This document shows positions 21,413 through 32,805 of a stretch of DNA of 64,000 nt, one piece after another. The DNA is from Haemaphysalis longicornis (taxonomy: Eukaryota; Arthropoda; Arachnida; Ixodida; Ixodidae): assembly GCA_013339765.2 (NCBI GenBank), contig CM023457.1, forward strand, positions 71,861,578 through 71,925,577. The letters run 5' to 3'. Every line of letters starts with the position of its first letter. The stretch's first letter is position 1. Made by a program: the position numbers and the translations under genes. The notes below the pieces were generated by a model that searched no databases, was not told the DNA's origin, and worked only from the letters and a program-made list of their open reading frames with translations.

Positions 21413-21872
21413 TAGTACCAGCGGCAGCGGTACCGGCGGCCGTGGTGGTTTCCTCGGCTAAACCACGGTCTTCACTCGTTGCAGGTATCCGATAAGAAAG
21501 TGGTCAAAAGCGCGAGGAATCGTCGGAGGCTACGTGCATGCGCATCCGACATTGTCATCGGGACACATGCCTTTTTACTGCGGCGAACCCACGACTGAAG
21601 GCGCTGGCGTCGCTACAAAAGGGAATGGAGCACCGGCCAAGGCACATTCAGAGCGGTACCGGTGGCCGTGGGGGACACCTCGACAAAACCACTGTGTTCA
21701 CTCGTTGCAGTTGGGGATTCAATTTGACTGCCCACTGAATTTCAGCTGTCTACAGCGGCCGGACTGCTCTGAAACTAGTGTGTTACCGTAGGTATTACTG
21801 TAGCGTGTTATTGTATTATTGTAGCGTGCTTTTGTGTTTTCCTGTAACCTGTGAGAAATACACCTTAACACG
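21413..21872 (+). promoter_or_regulatory. LINE 5' untranslated region with duplicated promoter-like block
   Basis: A block of about 65 bp containing 'agcggtaccgg(c/t)ggccgtgg' and ending 'ttcactcgttgcag' occurs at about 21,420-21,485 and again at about 21,650-21,712. Repeated 5' modules are common in LINE internal promoters. Promoter function is inferred from position only. Confidence 0.45.
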
Positions 21873-22748
21873 ATGGCAAGCAAAAAGGGTGACACTTTGA
21901 CCACAATTACACAGACACTCGCTGAAAAAGCGCCTAGCAGTATAAAAGAAGTAGTCAAGGTTGATAGACATGATTTCCCAATTTCTAGAGGTGATGAATG
22001 AACTAAAAAATGAAGAAAAAGAGCTGCATTCATCCAACACTTCTGTCTAAGCAGAGCTTGCGTTAGTCAGACGGAGTCAATTTCATGGACGGAAACTGAA
22101 GATTTCAAAACCGAGGTTATCACCCTCCGTAATGAACTGAAAGAGGGAAAACACCTTGTCCTCGAATACCAGAAAGAGAACGGAACAATAAGCAAAAAAC
22201 TTGATGAGCCCAGACACAACAGCTAACTGAACTGAAGCAGTACAGCAGGATGAACAACCTCGAAGTAAAGGGCATACCTTTAAACTGACAATCAGGATAT
22301 CCCCAAAATCGCTGAAGCAAACGCTTCGCGTTTGTCTGCATGACTGTTCAGTGATGACATTGAGATTGCACATGGAGTGCCTACAAAGGCCAGACAACGA
22401 CCAAACATTGTAGTTCAGTTTGCCTACAGAACTACCCAAGAGAGATTTTTGTTGCCAGCAAAGAAAACAGGTCTGAATGCATCGATGCTTGGATTTCAAG
22501 GGGCGGATCCTATCTTTGTCAATGAGCATCTATGCGCTGAAAATAAGATTCTTCTGGTGAAGGCAATCGCAGCCAAGCGCGCTAAGGGCTATAAGTTTGC
22601 TTGTGTCTCAGACGGGAAAATACTAACGAGGAAAGTTGAAAAATCAAAAGTATTTCACGTTACCTATGAAGCAGATCTCAAAAAAATTACTCGGAATTCT
22701 AGCATTCTGCCACAAGACGAAGCAAGCCACACAAACTCCAGCCCATGA
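21873..22748 (+). pseudogene. LINE ORF1 with C-terminal FP_C-like domain
   Basis: The ATG at 21,873 opens MASKKGDTLTTITQTLAEKA. The frame stops at about 22,001. A charged, helical segment (TEVITLRNELKEGKHLVLEY) and the hallmark QYSRMNNLEVKGIP follow in shifted frames. The last part (22,377-22,745) is an open frame of 123 codons: VPTKARQRPNIVVQFAYRTT, then LGFQGADPIFVNEHLCAENK, then KRAKGYKFACVSDGKIL. This combination (coiled coil, 'YSRMNN', then the baculovirus FP-protein-like C-terminal domain) is the usual ORF1 of many arthropod CR1/Jockey-group LINEs. It would bind LINE RNA. It is broken by stops here. Confidence 0.75.
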
Positions 22749-22764
22749 TTGTTCCCAGAAAAAT

Positions 22765-25451
22765 GTCCGTTCTTCACAGTAACGTCTGCACCATAAATAA
22801 AAACCTAAACTCCTTCTTTCTTTTATCGTTAAACAAGACGAGTCGTTTGAAGTCATAGTGACAGCTGAAACTTGGCTCAGACAACACAAAAATATAACAA
22901 TTCCTGGTGATATGACAATATCGCAGGCATGCGATTCCAATATTATGGTCTGTGGGCAATATTATGCCCACAGACCATAATAAGCATAGTTCCATGGTGG
23001 TGGTGTGGCAATGTACGTTAAAGATAGTTTACAATACGCTATCTTATCACCAGTTTCTCATTGTTCGCTAGCACTTGAAGCGCTATTTTTGAAACTTGAA
23101 CTTGGGTTCGTAGTGTGCGTTGTCTACTGACCTCCGCATTCGAGCCCTGCTGGGTTTATCGATGAAATGGAAATAATCATGTCTTCGTTAAGAACAGCCA
23201 AACCAGCGTCCAAGAATTTCATAGATTACAAACACCTTCTTCAATCACAACTTTCGCAACCTGATCTCCACCCTCACGCTTATAACCACGCCTTCGGCAA
23301 CATCAATCGACTATGCACTGACAAACATTAATACAGGTGTAAACGGAGGCGTCTACCAAACACCAATTTCGGACCTCTTGCCAATGTTCGTACTGGTAAG
23401 CAGACTTCCTGTGGTATAAACGCTTACGCCGACACACAGAACCAATAAAATTATGAATTATTACGTAACAAATGAGCTGTTCTTTATCAGACCGGATCAT
23501 ATCTATTATGAAGACGTAAATACAGAGTTCTCGAACCTGAATACTATCCTAAATGAGCTTGTAGACTGCAGTATTGTGACTGCATGACCGAAGAAATTCT
23601 AAACATACTGAGAAAAAAGGGCTATTGGTATAAGTGGCTACATCATAAGGGAAACGAATATTACATGTACCAGTTGAAATGCGTGCGTAACAAATCAGTG
23701 TCTTTAATGAGAGGCAGAAAAAAAGAATATGTTACTCGCCGCATTCAAGATGCCTCAGAGAATACGAAAAAATGTGGGAAGTGGGTAACAAGGTCACGGG
23801 TGATTAAAGAAACGCTTCACCCTTCCGTCTATCGTTACTAAAGACACCGTTACCGAATATAATACTTTTTTCACCAATGTCGGTCCTGAACTTGCTTCGA
23901 AGCTTCCCGTCGCAGGTTTGGACAGCGTTCCTATGCCGCCAGTTGGTAACTCTTTGGCCCCTCACGAAATGAAAGAGAACAAAGTATTGTCAGTTGTTGC
24001 GCAGTTGTCCACAAAGAAAGAAGTCGGCTTGGACAGCATTTCTGCAAAACTAATCAAGTAAAACAGTGATATCATAGGAACAACTTTGTGCCATCAGTTC
24101 AACCATTCCTTGCTTGAATACGCATAGCCGTCGTCCTTAAATATAGCCAGAGTTACACAGGTATTTAATGATGGCAATACTTCTGACCCTTCTAGCTACC
24201 GACCTATTTTTGTTCTAAGCGTTATTATAACATATTAGAAAAATTCTCTAAACCATTCACAATTTTTTAGATAAATATATTATTTGCCCACAGCAACATG
24301 GATTTCGTCCGAAGCATTTCAACTAGCTCAGCCAAAATTATACTCACCCAGTCTGTAAACACTGCGCTAGACACCAACAAACTATAGCTACTGTTACCTT
24401 TGTAGTTATAAAAAAGGCCTTCGACACGGTTAACCACGACATCTGTTAAAACGAATTAAAAATATACGGGTTTTGTGATAGGGTGCATGAATGTTTTTGC
24501 TAGCGATCTTACAAATCGCCAATGAAAAATGTGACGTCTTCCATGGAGTACTTACGAGCAGGAGTACCGCAGGGCTCTACTCTTAGTCTGTTATTTTTTG
24601 CCCTTTACTTACCTTAGATATTAACCTCAGCCAACTCCATCGTGTACGCTGATGACACTGGCATTATAATTATTTCCAATTATACTAGCGGAATCGAGAG
24701 CATCGCAAACGCTGAGCTTAAAAAAATCTCACATTGGTATCTGAGGAACAAATTACCAGTTAAAACAAAGAAAACTAAGTATGCACTTTCCCATTCACGA
24801 AATAGATCTTTCGGTTTGGGTGATGCTGATATCAAACTATTTGCCAAGCGCAGCTTGAACCAACCACCCTTCTTACGTACCTCGTTGTGGCCTTAGACAA
24901 GCATATATACTGGGAACATCATGTCGACGCTGTTTGCGCGAAGGTTGCGTCTGGCTGCTCTGCTTTATTCAGTTACGTGAATACTTTGACGCCGATGTTC
25001 TGCGAGTCCTATACTTCACATTAGTGCACACTCATCTTACATATTTCATCGAGTCGTGGCGCTGGACTTTGCCTTGAGGCGAGCGCAAAAACGAACTCTT
25101 AGAATAATTTCGCTTTCTGGCTACTCTCAACCCAGCAAGACGCTGCTTACTGAACTACGCGTCTTGCCACTTGATCTACTTCGTGAGACAAAAACTGCTC
25201 AATGCATTCACAGCATAAGAAGAAACAACTTTCCGTTTGACGTGTCTAAACGTAATACTCCTGCACGCGCAACACGAGGCCATACCTATGGAAACTTTGC
25301 CTTAGCCGTAAAAAGAAATGTTTACAGTGCACGTATGTTGCAATTTACGGGTGCGAAGGTCTGGAACACCGTGCCGTATGAAGTAAAAGTTGCTAACAAT
25401 TTTTCTGTTGCAATAAAGACGCACTACGTTAAAATAAATTACGCACTTTGA
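22765..25451 (+). pseudogene. LINE ORF2: endonuclease and RT remnants
   Basis: It opens MSVLHSNVCTINKNLNSFF at about 22,765, with TAETWL of the APE endonuclease soon after. The endonuclease is otherwise unreadable and holds a perfect hairpin (22,941-22,982). The linker frame 23,584-23,841 includes LRKKGYWYKWLHHKGNEYY. RT motifs are visible: FDTVNHD near 24,420, YLRAGVPQGSTLS near 24,550, and the catalytic SIVYADDTGIIII at 24,638-24,676. The C-terminal part (25,056-25,451) reads RRAQKRTLRIISLSGYSQPS and ARMLQFTGAKVWNTVPYEVK. No RNase H is present. The YADD motif survives although the gene is shattered by stops. Confidence 0.8.
22941..22982. repeat. Perfect 18-bp inverted repeat (hairpin)
   Basis: Arms TATTATGGTCTGTGGGCA (22,941-22,958) and its exact reverse complement (22,965-22,982) are separated by ATATTA. 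It lies within the decayed endonuclease region of the LINE. Confidence 0.95.
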
Positions 25452-25572
25452 GTGCATGCTTGCTGTTATTATTTGTACATACTTCCACACTTAAACGCCA
25501 TAATCGAATGACGGATACTTCTACAAAGTGGGATAACGTACTGCATTTTAAGTGATTCTTGTGCTTTAATAT

Positions 25573-25993
25573 TGTCACGTGGTCAAACACGAAGCAGTTG
25601 TCTCGAAGGAAAAACAAGTTTATCGGCGTGAACTTGTGCTCCCCTAACAACGTAAAGAATACACAGACGGTGAAGCAGCAGTAAACAACGTGACGTGCTG
25701 AAACGAGCGTCGCCGATTGGAATGCCGCGGCGTCTTTTCTGCAGGCTTTTATCGTTAGGCGCGAGTGTTTCTGGAACCATCGATGTACATCCAGAACATT
25801 GTAGATCACAGAAGATTATTCTTGCTAGTGACGTTAGGGCGAAACAGTCTGCTTATCTGAATGAGATAGCCTGTGTGGCCCAAAAATAAAGAACGGAAGA
25901 CGCTCCTCGCTTGGGACACAGATAACAGAGCCGGGCGTGGCCGGGCAGTAAAAACAAACAATAAATAAACAACCCCATGCATGGTTCGCTGCC
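25573..25993 (-). repeat. Gypsy LTR (second copy)
   Basis: Starts TGTCACGTGG and ends ATGGTTCGCTGCC. It aligns end to end with the LTRs at 5,316 and 10,036. Confidence 0.9.
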
Positions 25994-26074
25994 TTACCCC
26001 CCTGTTAGAGTGCATCGACCCTTATGCTAGAAAAAGACAACCGAACAAACAAAACAAAAAAAAAATTACCCCGC

Positions 26075-26465
26075 ATTTCCCGATGGGAGAATGTGAAAGT
26101 GCGAATGCACGGTTGTCGGCCCGCTTGCGGCGCTGCGCTCGGCCCAACGAGCCCATGCTCGCGCGTCTTTCTCAGTTTTTCTTGCCATGTTTGTAGTATC
26201 ACGTGTACACCGCAGTTATCAAGTAACGCTTTCTGAGTCGCCAACGCAGCGCTGAGACGTAGTTTGACTGCGTTAAAGATATAAGGCGCGTCCTAACACT
26301 GATATCACCGTCGCGTCCGTAGCTTGGTCGGTAGAGCGTCGCGCTGCGGCCGCAAAGTCCTCGGATCGAAACCTGCGCCGGATGCTGTTTCTTTTTCATA
26401 GAGGAGCACTGCGACGAACGCCGCCGCCGGCGGGATGGTTTGGGTCCTTATAAAGTGTATTCAAA
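26075..26465 (+). mobile_element. Unclassified insert with tRNA-like core in gypsy copy 2
   Basis: This block is absent at the equivalent place of the first gypsy copy (about 5,790-5,820), so it was inserted later. It is A-rich at both edges and contains a tRNA-like sequence at 26,313-26,385 followed by a short T run. It may be a SINE-like element. No TSD is clear. Confidence 0.45.
26313..26385 (+). tRNA. tRNA-like sequence, probably a relic or SINE head
   Basis: The 5' GCGTCCG and 3' CGGATGC ends can pair as a 7-bp acceptor stem with one G-T pair. The D arm GCTT...GAGC pairs and contains TAGCTTGGTCGGTAGAGC (A-box-like). GGATCGAAACC resembles a B box. The anticodon arm pairs 4 of 5 with loop CTGCGGC (anticodon GCG would be Arg), but the T stem is poor. 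TTTCTTTTT follows. I regard it as tRNA-derived rather than a working tRNA. Confidence 0.4.
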
Positions 26466-26466
26466 C

Positions 26467-27345
26467 ATTAAAAGTTCGTCATATTGCATAGTAAGATTTC
26501 AAGCAAACGACGTGGACGACTTCGGGCCGTGTGCTTCGTCGTGATGTTCCGGAATCACCATCAGGGATCACTTCGTAGGTAAGTTGGCCGACACGTCGTA
26601 GAATCAAGTAAGGTCCGAAATGACGTCGCAGAAGCTTCTCACTGAGTCCGCGTCGTCGGGTGGGAGTCCAAACTCAAACACGATCCCCTGGGTGGTACTC
26701 GGTATCTCGGCGTCCGAGGTGGTACCACCCGGCACGCACAAGCTACTGGTCCGTTGTACGAACTAGAGCGAGCTGGTGGGCCTCCTCCGCACGCTGAAGG
26801 TATCCTTGGACGTCGGCGTTGAGGTCATCGTCTTTTACATGCGGAAGCATGGCGTCAAGCATCCTAGTCGGCCATCTTCCGCAGACAAGCTCGAATGGCG
26901 TCATCTGCATAGTTTCCTGGATAGCCATGTTGTACCCAAACGTGACATACGGGAGCACTTCGTCCGAAGTCTTATATTCAACGTCGACGTACATTACAGC
27001 ATATCTGCAATTGTCTTGTTCAGACGTTCTGTTCGGCCGTTCGTTGGGGGGTGGTACGCCGTCGTTTTTCGGTGATCCGTGCTGTTGTAGCGTAATATTC
27101 CTTGCATCAGCTCCGCAGTAAAGGCCGTTCCGCGCTCCGTGATTTGGACTTCCGGGGCACCATGTCGCAGCCCAACTTGGCTTACGAAGAACTTTGCAAC
27201 TTGTTGTGCAGTCCCCATCGGAAGAGCGGCGGTCTCTGCGTAGCGCGTCATGTAGTCTGTCGCGTAAACGGATGTGCACACATAGCTCTTACTGCGGGGG
27301 AACTTCAGCCTGATGAGCATCCAGTCTGCTCGTCAGAAAACGAAG
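26467..27345 (-). pseudogene. Gypsy copy 2 integrase remnant
   Basis: Minus-strand frames at 27,320-26,994 read DYMTRYAETAALPMGTAQQV and VGLRHGAPEVQITERGTAFT, then TTAYHPPTNGRTERLNKTIA. This is the integrase catalytic core, with the second aspartate position of the family pattern not conserved (ERGTAF for DRG.AF) and the final glutamate (GRTERLN) kept. The frame changes and continues at 27,000-26,743 with SDEVLPYVTFGYNMAIQETM and PFELVCGRWPTRMLDAMLP. The C-terminal region runs to about 26,470. It covers the core missing from the first copy. Confidence 0.82.
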
Positions 27346-28620
27346 GCCTGAGTGCTTCTTTCTTTTCGACAACAAACGTCACATGATTGGCCGGTTCTTC
27401 AGCACTTGCAGTGGTAGGCTGTTGGACAGCTGCTGCTATGATCAGAAGCATACTTACATGACGTTTGTATACGTAATTATTGTCAACAACGCTGTTATCA
27501 ATTTCGTGTTGACAGGAGCTGTGGGCACAGTTTTTGTGAAAGACCATTGTTGGCGCTACATTTGCTGTCCTTACAGGCGTGTGGTACAGAGCTATCACCT
27601 GTGCTCTCGCTGTTTATTCATCACCAGCACAATTTTTACAACGGTGAGTGAAGTTGGTGAAATGTTACAGTGTATCTCCTGGATTGGTCGGTGCTTCCTG
27701 CTTCGGCGTGGTTCTTTCCAGGCCATCACTAACAAGGGTGGCAACAAGGGTTGCAATGGGAAGCCAAAAGCCAAATTTTTTGACCCTTTGTGATCAGAAC
27801 TTGTAGCACTACAGTGTATCCCTTGCAACTTTGCAAGGTCGGAAAAGTTTGTACAACATGACCAAATATACAGAGTTGTAGGCACGACGAAAAGAGGCAT
27901 TAACACAGTGTTTACCCTAAACATATTTTTGTCACATCCAATAAACTTTAATTCAGGCCTCTTTTGTACCAGCTGTGCTGATTTCACCCCCCAAAATAAC
28001 GCACCTGCAGCTAGGCCTTTCTATGCACAGAAAGTATGGTGATGTTGCAAAACATTTCAGGCTGCTGCGCGAAAACTATACGGACAAAAACGCTGGTGTT
28101 CAGCGGCGCGTACTAGAGTGCACAAGAGCCACAAAATAAGCTTATTTAGTGGAAGATCTAGTGGGCACCAGTAATCTAGGCCCAAGAGAAATCTTGTCAA
28201 ATGAGGGCCTTTAAAGGTATTTCTTCCGCCTATTCTTCTCCCCACAAAAGCCACAGATTCTATGATCGAAATGGGAGCGGAAGCAGCCTTCCTGCAACAC
28301 TATTTAGACCTTTGCCGGCAGCCTCTTCAGCCAGCGCCCACGTTTGAGGACACAGACCCATTCTTCCCTATTGAACCATAGCAGATCAAACCTAACGGTG
28401 TGAAATGGCGCGCGCACACACCTAAAATAAAAAAAGAAAGAAGTGCGGTTACAAAAAAAATCCCGCCAATCAACCCCGTGAATGTGGTTGGTAAGCAAAG
28501 CTGTAAACGGCACCCATAACCATTACCCATGCGACGTCACTTAAATTCACTCACAGCGCTCTACAAACAGTAAAACCAGAGAAAAGTGAAATGCACTTAA
28601 CCACGCCATTTATTACTTCA
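27346..28620. other. 1.3 kb without a recognisable gene
   Basis: There is an ORF of 136 codons on plus (27,383-27,793) and one of 97 on minus (27,305-27,598). Neither has a motif, and neither looks codon-biased. I see no TIR or tandem repeat. It lies between a gypsy remnant and a LINE. Confidence 0.5.
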
Positions 28621-29023
28621 AATGAATGAATGAATTTATTGACAAGGAAAAGGAAAGGAAAGACCAGCAGCAGGCGTAAATTGTCACACCTAGGGGTGGA
28701 CACCGGAATGCCTGCTGGTGTGGGAGTTGGGGCAGGGGTGAGATATTCATAGAGAGGAGAGACGGAGGATTGCAGTGACATATTTACAGAAGACAAGGGA
28801 GAGAGGGGCATATGTACAAGTTAACGCACACTCACACACGCACACACAACATCTGGTCCACAAGAGGGAAAAAAGAAAGTAAAAGTCTAGACACACAGTC
28901 ACTGGCTCCTCAGTCACAGGGAGTGTAGCGCCGGGCGGAGCCCAGAGGCGTCCAGGTATCCGCCAAACGCCCCATGGACGCTGTCCCTCTCCCTGGTTTT
29001 GCCCGGTGGCCATAGGAGCTCGT

Positions 29024-32000
29024 CTAGCGGCCGAGCCCTTCCCCCAGGGATGCCAGCAGTTCCGGCCACCCTGCCGCATACTCAGGGCACTCGAAGAGCA
29101 GGTGCGGCAGGGACTGAACAGGTGCGCGGCAGTGCTGGCCGGCAGGGCTGTCGGCCAGCCCCAAGCGGTGTTTCCGTTCAGCCGTCCAGACAGACCCAAC
29201 GCGGAGGCGCAGGATGGCCGAATGCTGCTGTCGGGGCAGCCGGGCAGCCCGCACCGGTGGTGGTGCCTCTCCAGCGGCCAGCCGTGGGTCCGGGTGCTGT
29301 GCCCGCACGTGCCGTTGTATAAGCAGGCAGGCGTCGTCCGCCGCTGCCTGGTCATCCGTGGCCGAGGGGGTCAGCTCGTGCGCCTCGGCGGCTAGCTCGT
29401 CCGCCCGCTCGTTGCCCTCGCGCCCGATGTGGCCGGGCACCCACTGCACCCGCAGCCGGGCACCCCTATCTGCCAGCCGCTCCACCTTCTCGCGCACGCC
29501 CCGAACAAGAGGGGAGTGCGGGTCGCCCTCCCGGATGCGCAGCAGAGCCACCCGGGAGTCGCACAGCAGGGCGCAGCGCTCGGGTGCTGGCTCCAGCTCC
29601 AGCAGCAGGTCCAGGCGCAGCTGGAACCCACAAGCTCTGCCGTGGCCGAGGATGCGGCGTAGTGCAGCCGTGCCTGCCGGGTGGCCTCTCCCAGCACGGC
29701 GGCCGCTGTAGCCGAGCCTGCCACTGTCACACAGAGCCATCCGAATAGGCCAGGGTGTGGCCCTCCAGGTCTTTCCACACGATGGCCCGGGCCAGCTGCA
29801 GCAGCCCGCATTGGGGCGTGCGCCGCTTGCTGCGCAGGCCCGGAATCTCCAGGTGCAACTCGGCCGCCAGTTCCGGAGGGTGGCTGGAGGGCCCCATGTC
29901 TATGGTGCCTACCACCTGCTCGTACCGGACCAGCTTGCGCCCCATGCGTGAATGCCGGTGGGTGCGCAGCCGCTGCAGCAGGGGTTCTCCCCCCCACGGC
30001 TCGGCGCAGCCGGTCGATGTGGCCCAGGGCACGCTGCTCGGCCGTCATCTCCAGCGTCCACACCCCTGCCTCAGCCAGCGTCTTGTCGCACTGCGAGTTT
30101 CGGGGCAGGCCCAGGCAGGCGCGGACGCCCCTCCGATGGTCGCCCTCCAGCTGCCGCCAGTTTGGTCTCCGCAGGGTGACCAGTGGCAGCGCGTACATCA
30201 GTATCTCCACTGCCGAGGCACTGTACAGACGCAGGGCTGTCTTCTCAGAGAAGCCTTTGTCTCGGGCGACCATCTTCCGCACGGCCGAGGTGGCGAGCTG
30301 TGCCCTGTTACGGAGCTCATTGGCGGCCTCGCGGAAGTCCACCCTGTGGTCCAGCGTGAGCCCCAGGTAGCGCACCCTGGTCTTCCACTCGAGGTCCGCG
30401 CCATCTATTTGGAGTTTCCTCGTCCGTCCGCGGGCGGCTGCACTCGGGTGTACCAGCATGGCCTCTGTCTTTGCAGCTGACAGCTGCAGGCCAACACCTT
30501 TGAGCTTGTACCGCACCGCATCCATGGTTGCCTGCAGCTGTTGCACGACTGCCTTTCTGCCTCCTTTCGGTCCCAGCGCCCACAGGGCAATGTCGTCGGC
30601 GTAGACCGACATGTGTACGTTGTGCACCCCTCCTCTGGGTAGGCAGCCTGGCAGGGCTGCCATCACCAGGTTGAAGAGGGAAGGGGCTGATAACGGAGCC
30701 CTGTGGGGTGCCGACATCCACTGGCCGAGGTTCCCCACCTGCACCTGTGCCGTTCGGCCCGTCAGGAACGCTTCGATGAAGCCCCGCAGCTTCCCCGCAA
30801 TGCCATTCTCCTCCATGGCATAGGAGATGGCGGGGCGCTGCAGGTTGTCGAAAGCGCCCTTCACGTCGAGCGGCAGCAGGGCAGCCACCTGCCTAGTATC
30901 ACGGGTGTGCTCCAGGGCCGCCACCACGTCAGTGATGGAGTCGGTCGCCGCTCGGTGCTTCCGGAACCCCGTGAGCTGCCTCCGGGAGCACGTCCTGCTC
31001 CACCACGTAGGCCTCCATCCTGCGCAGCGCTACCCGCTCCAGCAGCTTGCACCCGCAGGAGGTGAGAGCCTTTGGGCGATATGCCGTGACCGCGTCGAGG
31101 CCCCTCCCCGGCTTGAGGATGGGCCTCAGGATGGCGAGCAGCCACTCGGGCGGCAGCTGCCCCGTCTACCAGGTGCGGTTGTAGGCCACCAGGAGCTTGC
31201 CGAACCCCACTTGATCCAGATTCCACATCATCTGGTAGGTAAGGCCGTCTGCCCCTGGTGCCGACTTACGCTTGCAGCTGCGGAGGGCACTGCGGAGCTC
31301 AGTCTCTGTGATGGGGGCATTGCTGAGGGGGTGGCGCACCTCCCCCGTCCCAGCAGCAGCGGGCCCTGATTCCACCTGGTGTGGTGGCAGGAATTGTGCA
31401 GCGAAGAGTTCGGCCAACTCCGTAAAGCTGGCCTGCTTGCGGATGGCCATGGCAGCCAGGGGGGTTGCGATTTCTCTCGGGCTTCAGGATGGAGTTGAAG
31501 ATGCCCCAGAAGGTGGCGGCAGCAGTGGGTCGGCCTCCGAGCTAACGCATAGCTCAGCACAGCGCTGCCGGCTCAGGCGGTTGGCGTGACGGCGGCAAGC
31601 CGCATCCACTCGCCGGTACGCCGTCCAGTCCGCCCGCTCCCTCTTCGCGCGGTTGCGCACCGCCCGCAGCTGCAGCAGCTTCACGTCCGGCGAGTTGGCC
31701 CCCTCGGCTACTGTGCAGCTCTGGGTGGCTTGCCTGGCGCAGCAAACCAGGCCCCGGAACAGCTCGGCTCCTTCCCCCCAGGTCCTGCTCGGCGAAGCAG
31801 CGCCGGAAACTGGTCCCAGTGGGTGACGGTGGTGCAGTGCGGCTCGCTTGGCTTTCCTGTGATCGGGTGGTGCGATGTGCAGCGGGTAGTGGTCGGAGCC
31901 CCAGGTGCTGGGCTCCCTCCTCCAGGTGGCCTCAACCCCGGCTGACACTAGTGGAGATGTGGCTGCGCAATTGCCACAGCGGGTGGCTGCGCAATTGCCA

Positions 32001-32805
32001 CGCCCGGAAGGTGCTCTCACCAGTGTTCAGCACAGACAGATTGAGGCGCAGCATGGCGTCCCCAGATGCTCTCCGCAAGCCGTCCATCCGCGCCATCTCC
32101 CCACACAGTGTGGTGTGCGTTGAAGCCACCACAGAGGAGATGGCGGGCTGCGCACAGGGACACCAGCCGATCCGAGGCACCGTCCCAGCGCTGACCAGGG
32201 CGCACAGTACACACTGCACACTGTAATGCTGCACCACCCGCACTCAGCCTTAACGTCACTGCCACGCACTCCTGCACAACTGTCGTCACCGCACTGGTAT
32301 CCAGCCCTGCGTGCTGCACATCGTTCCGCACAAACAGTGAGGCACGCGAGGTTCCTGGGGGGTGTGACGGGTCGCTACACACCACTGCCGAGCACTGGGC
32401 ACTGTCACACGCCGTGGGGCTGTGATAGCCGATGTAGCCCGGCAGGCGAATCCCCCCCGAGCCGTCCCTTCCCACTCACACATAACTCTCCTGTAGAGCC
32501 ACGACATGGGGCTCGTGCTGGAGCAGAAACGCACTCAGCTCCGCACGACGCAGTCGCAGAGAATTGACGTTCCACTGCAGCACTGTAGGCACCAGCGGCT
32601 GTGTGCGGCGGCTCCTAGCCCTGGGGGTGCTCGGTGTGTGGCTGTCCCCGCGAGGGCGGCTGCTTGCGCAGACTCTTCTGACCTCGCTGGGCTGTCTGCT
32701 GCGTCCCGGCGGCATCGCTGCTGCTGCCTGGCTGCTGGCGCATCGTAGCGGGAGCGACAGGCGTCGGCTGGGGCTGGGTGGCCGCTCGCAGGGCCACACG
32801 GACAT
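29024..32805 (-). pseudogene. GC-rich LINE ORF2: endonuclease, RT, RNase H
   Basis: The frame opens near 32,805 and reaches VLQWNVNSLRLRRAELSAFL, the APE endonuclease start, around 32,585. The catalytic GDFNAHH reads CGGFNAHHTVWGDG (32,475-32,017) and SDHYPLHIAPP follows (from about 31,890). RT begins KRKSAPGADGLTYQMMW (31,450-31,166) and continues LLPLDVKGAFDNLQRP, GTPQGSVISPF (in another frame) and HMSVYADDIALWALG (30,927-29,392), with YADD intact. RNase H at 29,740-29,024 has LLCDSRVALLRI and VQWVPGHIGREGNERADELA, ending with HLLFECPEYAAGW. There are at least six frame changes. A 23-bp tandem duplication at about 31,960-32,006 adds damage to the endonuclease. Confidence 0.88.

Larger units (their letters stand above)
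21413..25572 (+). mobile_element. CR1/Jockey-group LINE with FP_C-like ORF1, decayed
   Basis: A 5' region with a duplicated motif (21,413-21,872) is followed by ORF1 with a coiled coil and FP-C-like domain, then ORF2 with endonuclease and RT remnants and no RNase H. Its right end is cut by a gypsy LTR at 25,573. There are many stops and frame changes. The left boundary is where homology to LINE copy B stops. I see no TSD. Confidence 0.78.
25573..27345 (-). mobile_element. Second gypsy copy, 3' LTR plus integrase, truncated
   Basis: One LTR (25,573-25,993) is followed by the polypurine tract and an integrase remnant on minus, in the same arrangement as 5,316-6,600. Homology stops near 27,345, so gag, protease and RT are missing. 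A segment of about 390 bp (26,075-26,465) not present in the first copy interrupts the space between polypurine tract and integrase. Confidence 0.85.

Noticed and set aside
26313..26385. Functional tRNA-Arg gene
   Set aside because: The T stem does not pair and there is an extra base. It sits in a mobile insert, so it is kept only as tRNA-like.
27383..27793. 136-codon ORF ending near a GTGAGT donor-like site
   Set aside because: No start context, family motif or partner exon; the region next to the truncated gypsy looks like decayed repeat.
29681..30480. Plus-strand ORFs of 229 and 241 codons
   Set aside because: They are antisense shadows of the GC-rich LINE RT. GC-rich sequence has few stops, and the minus strand holds the RT motifs.
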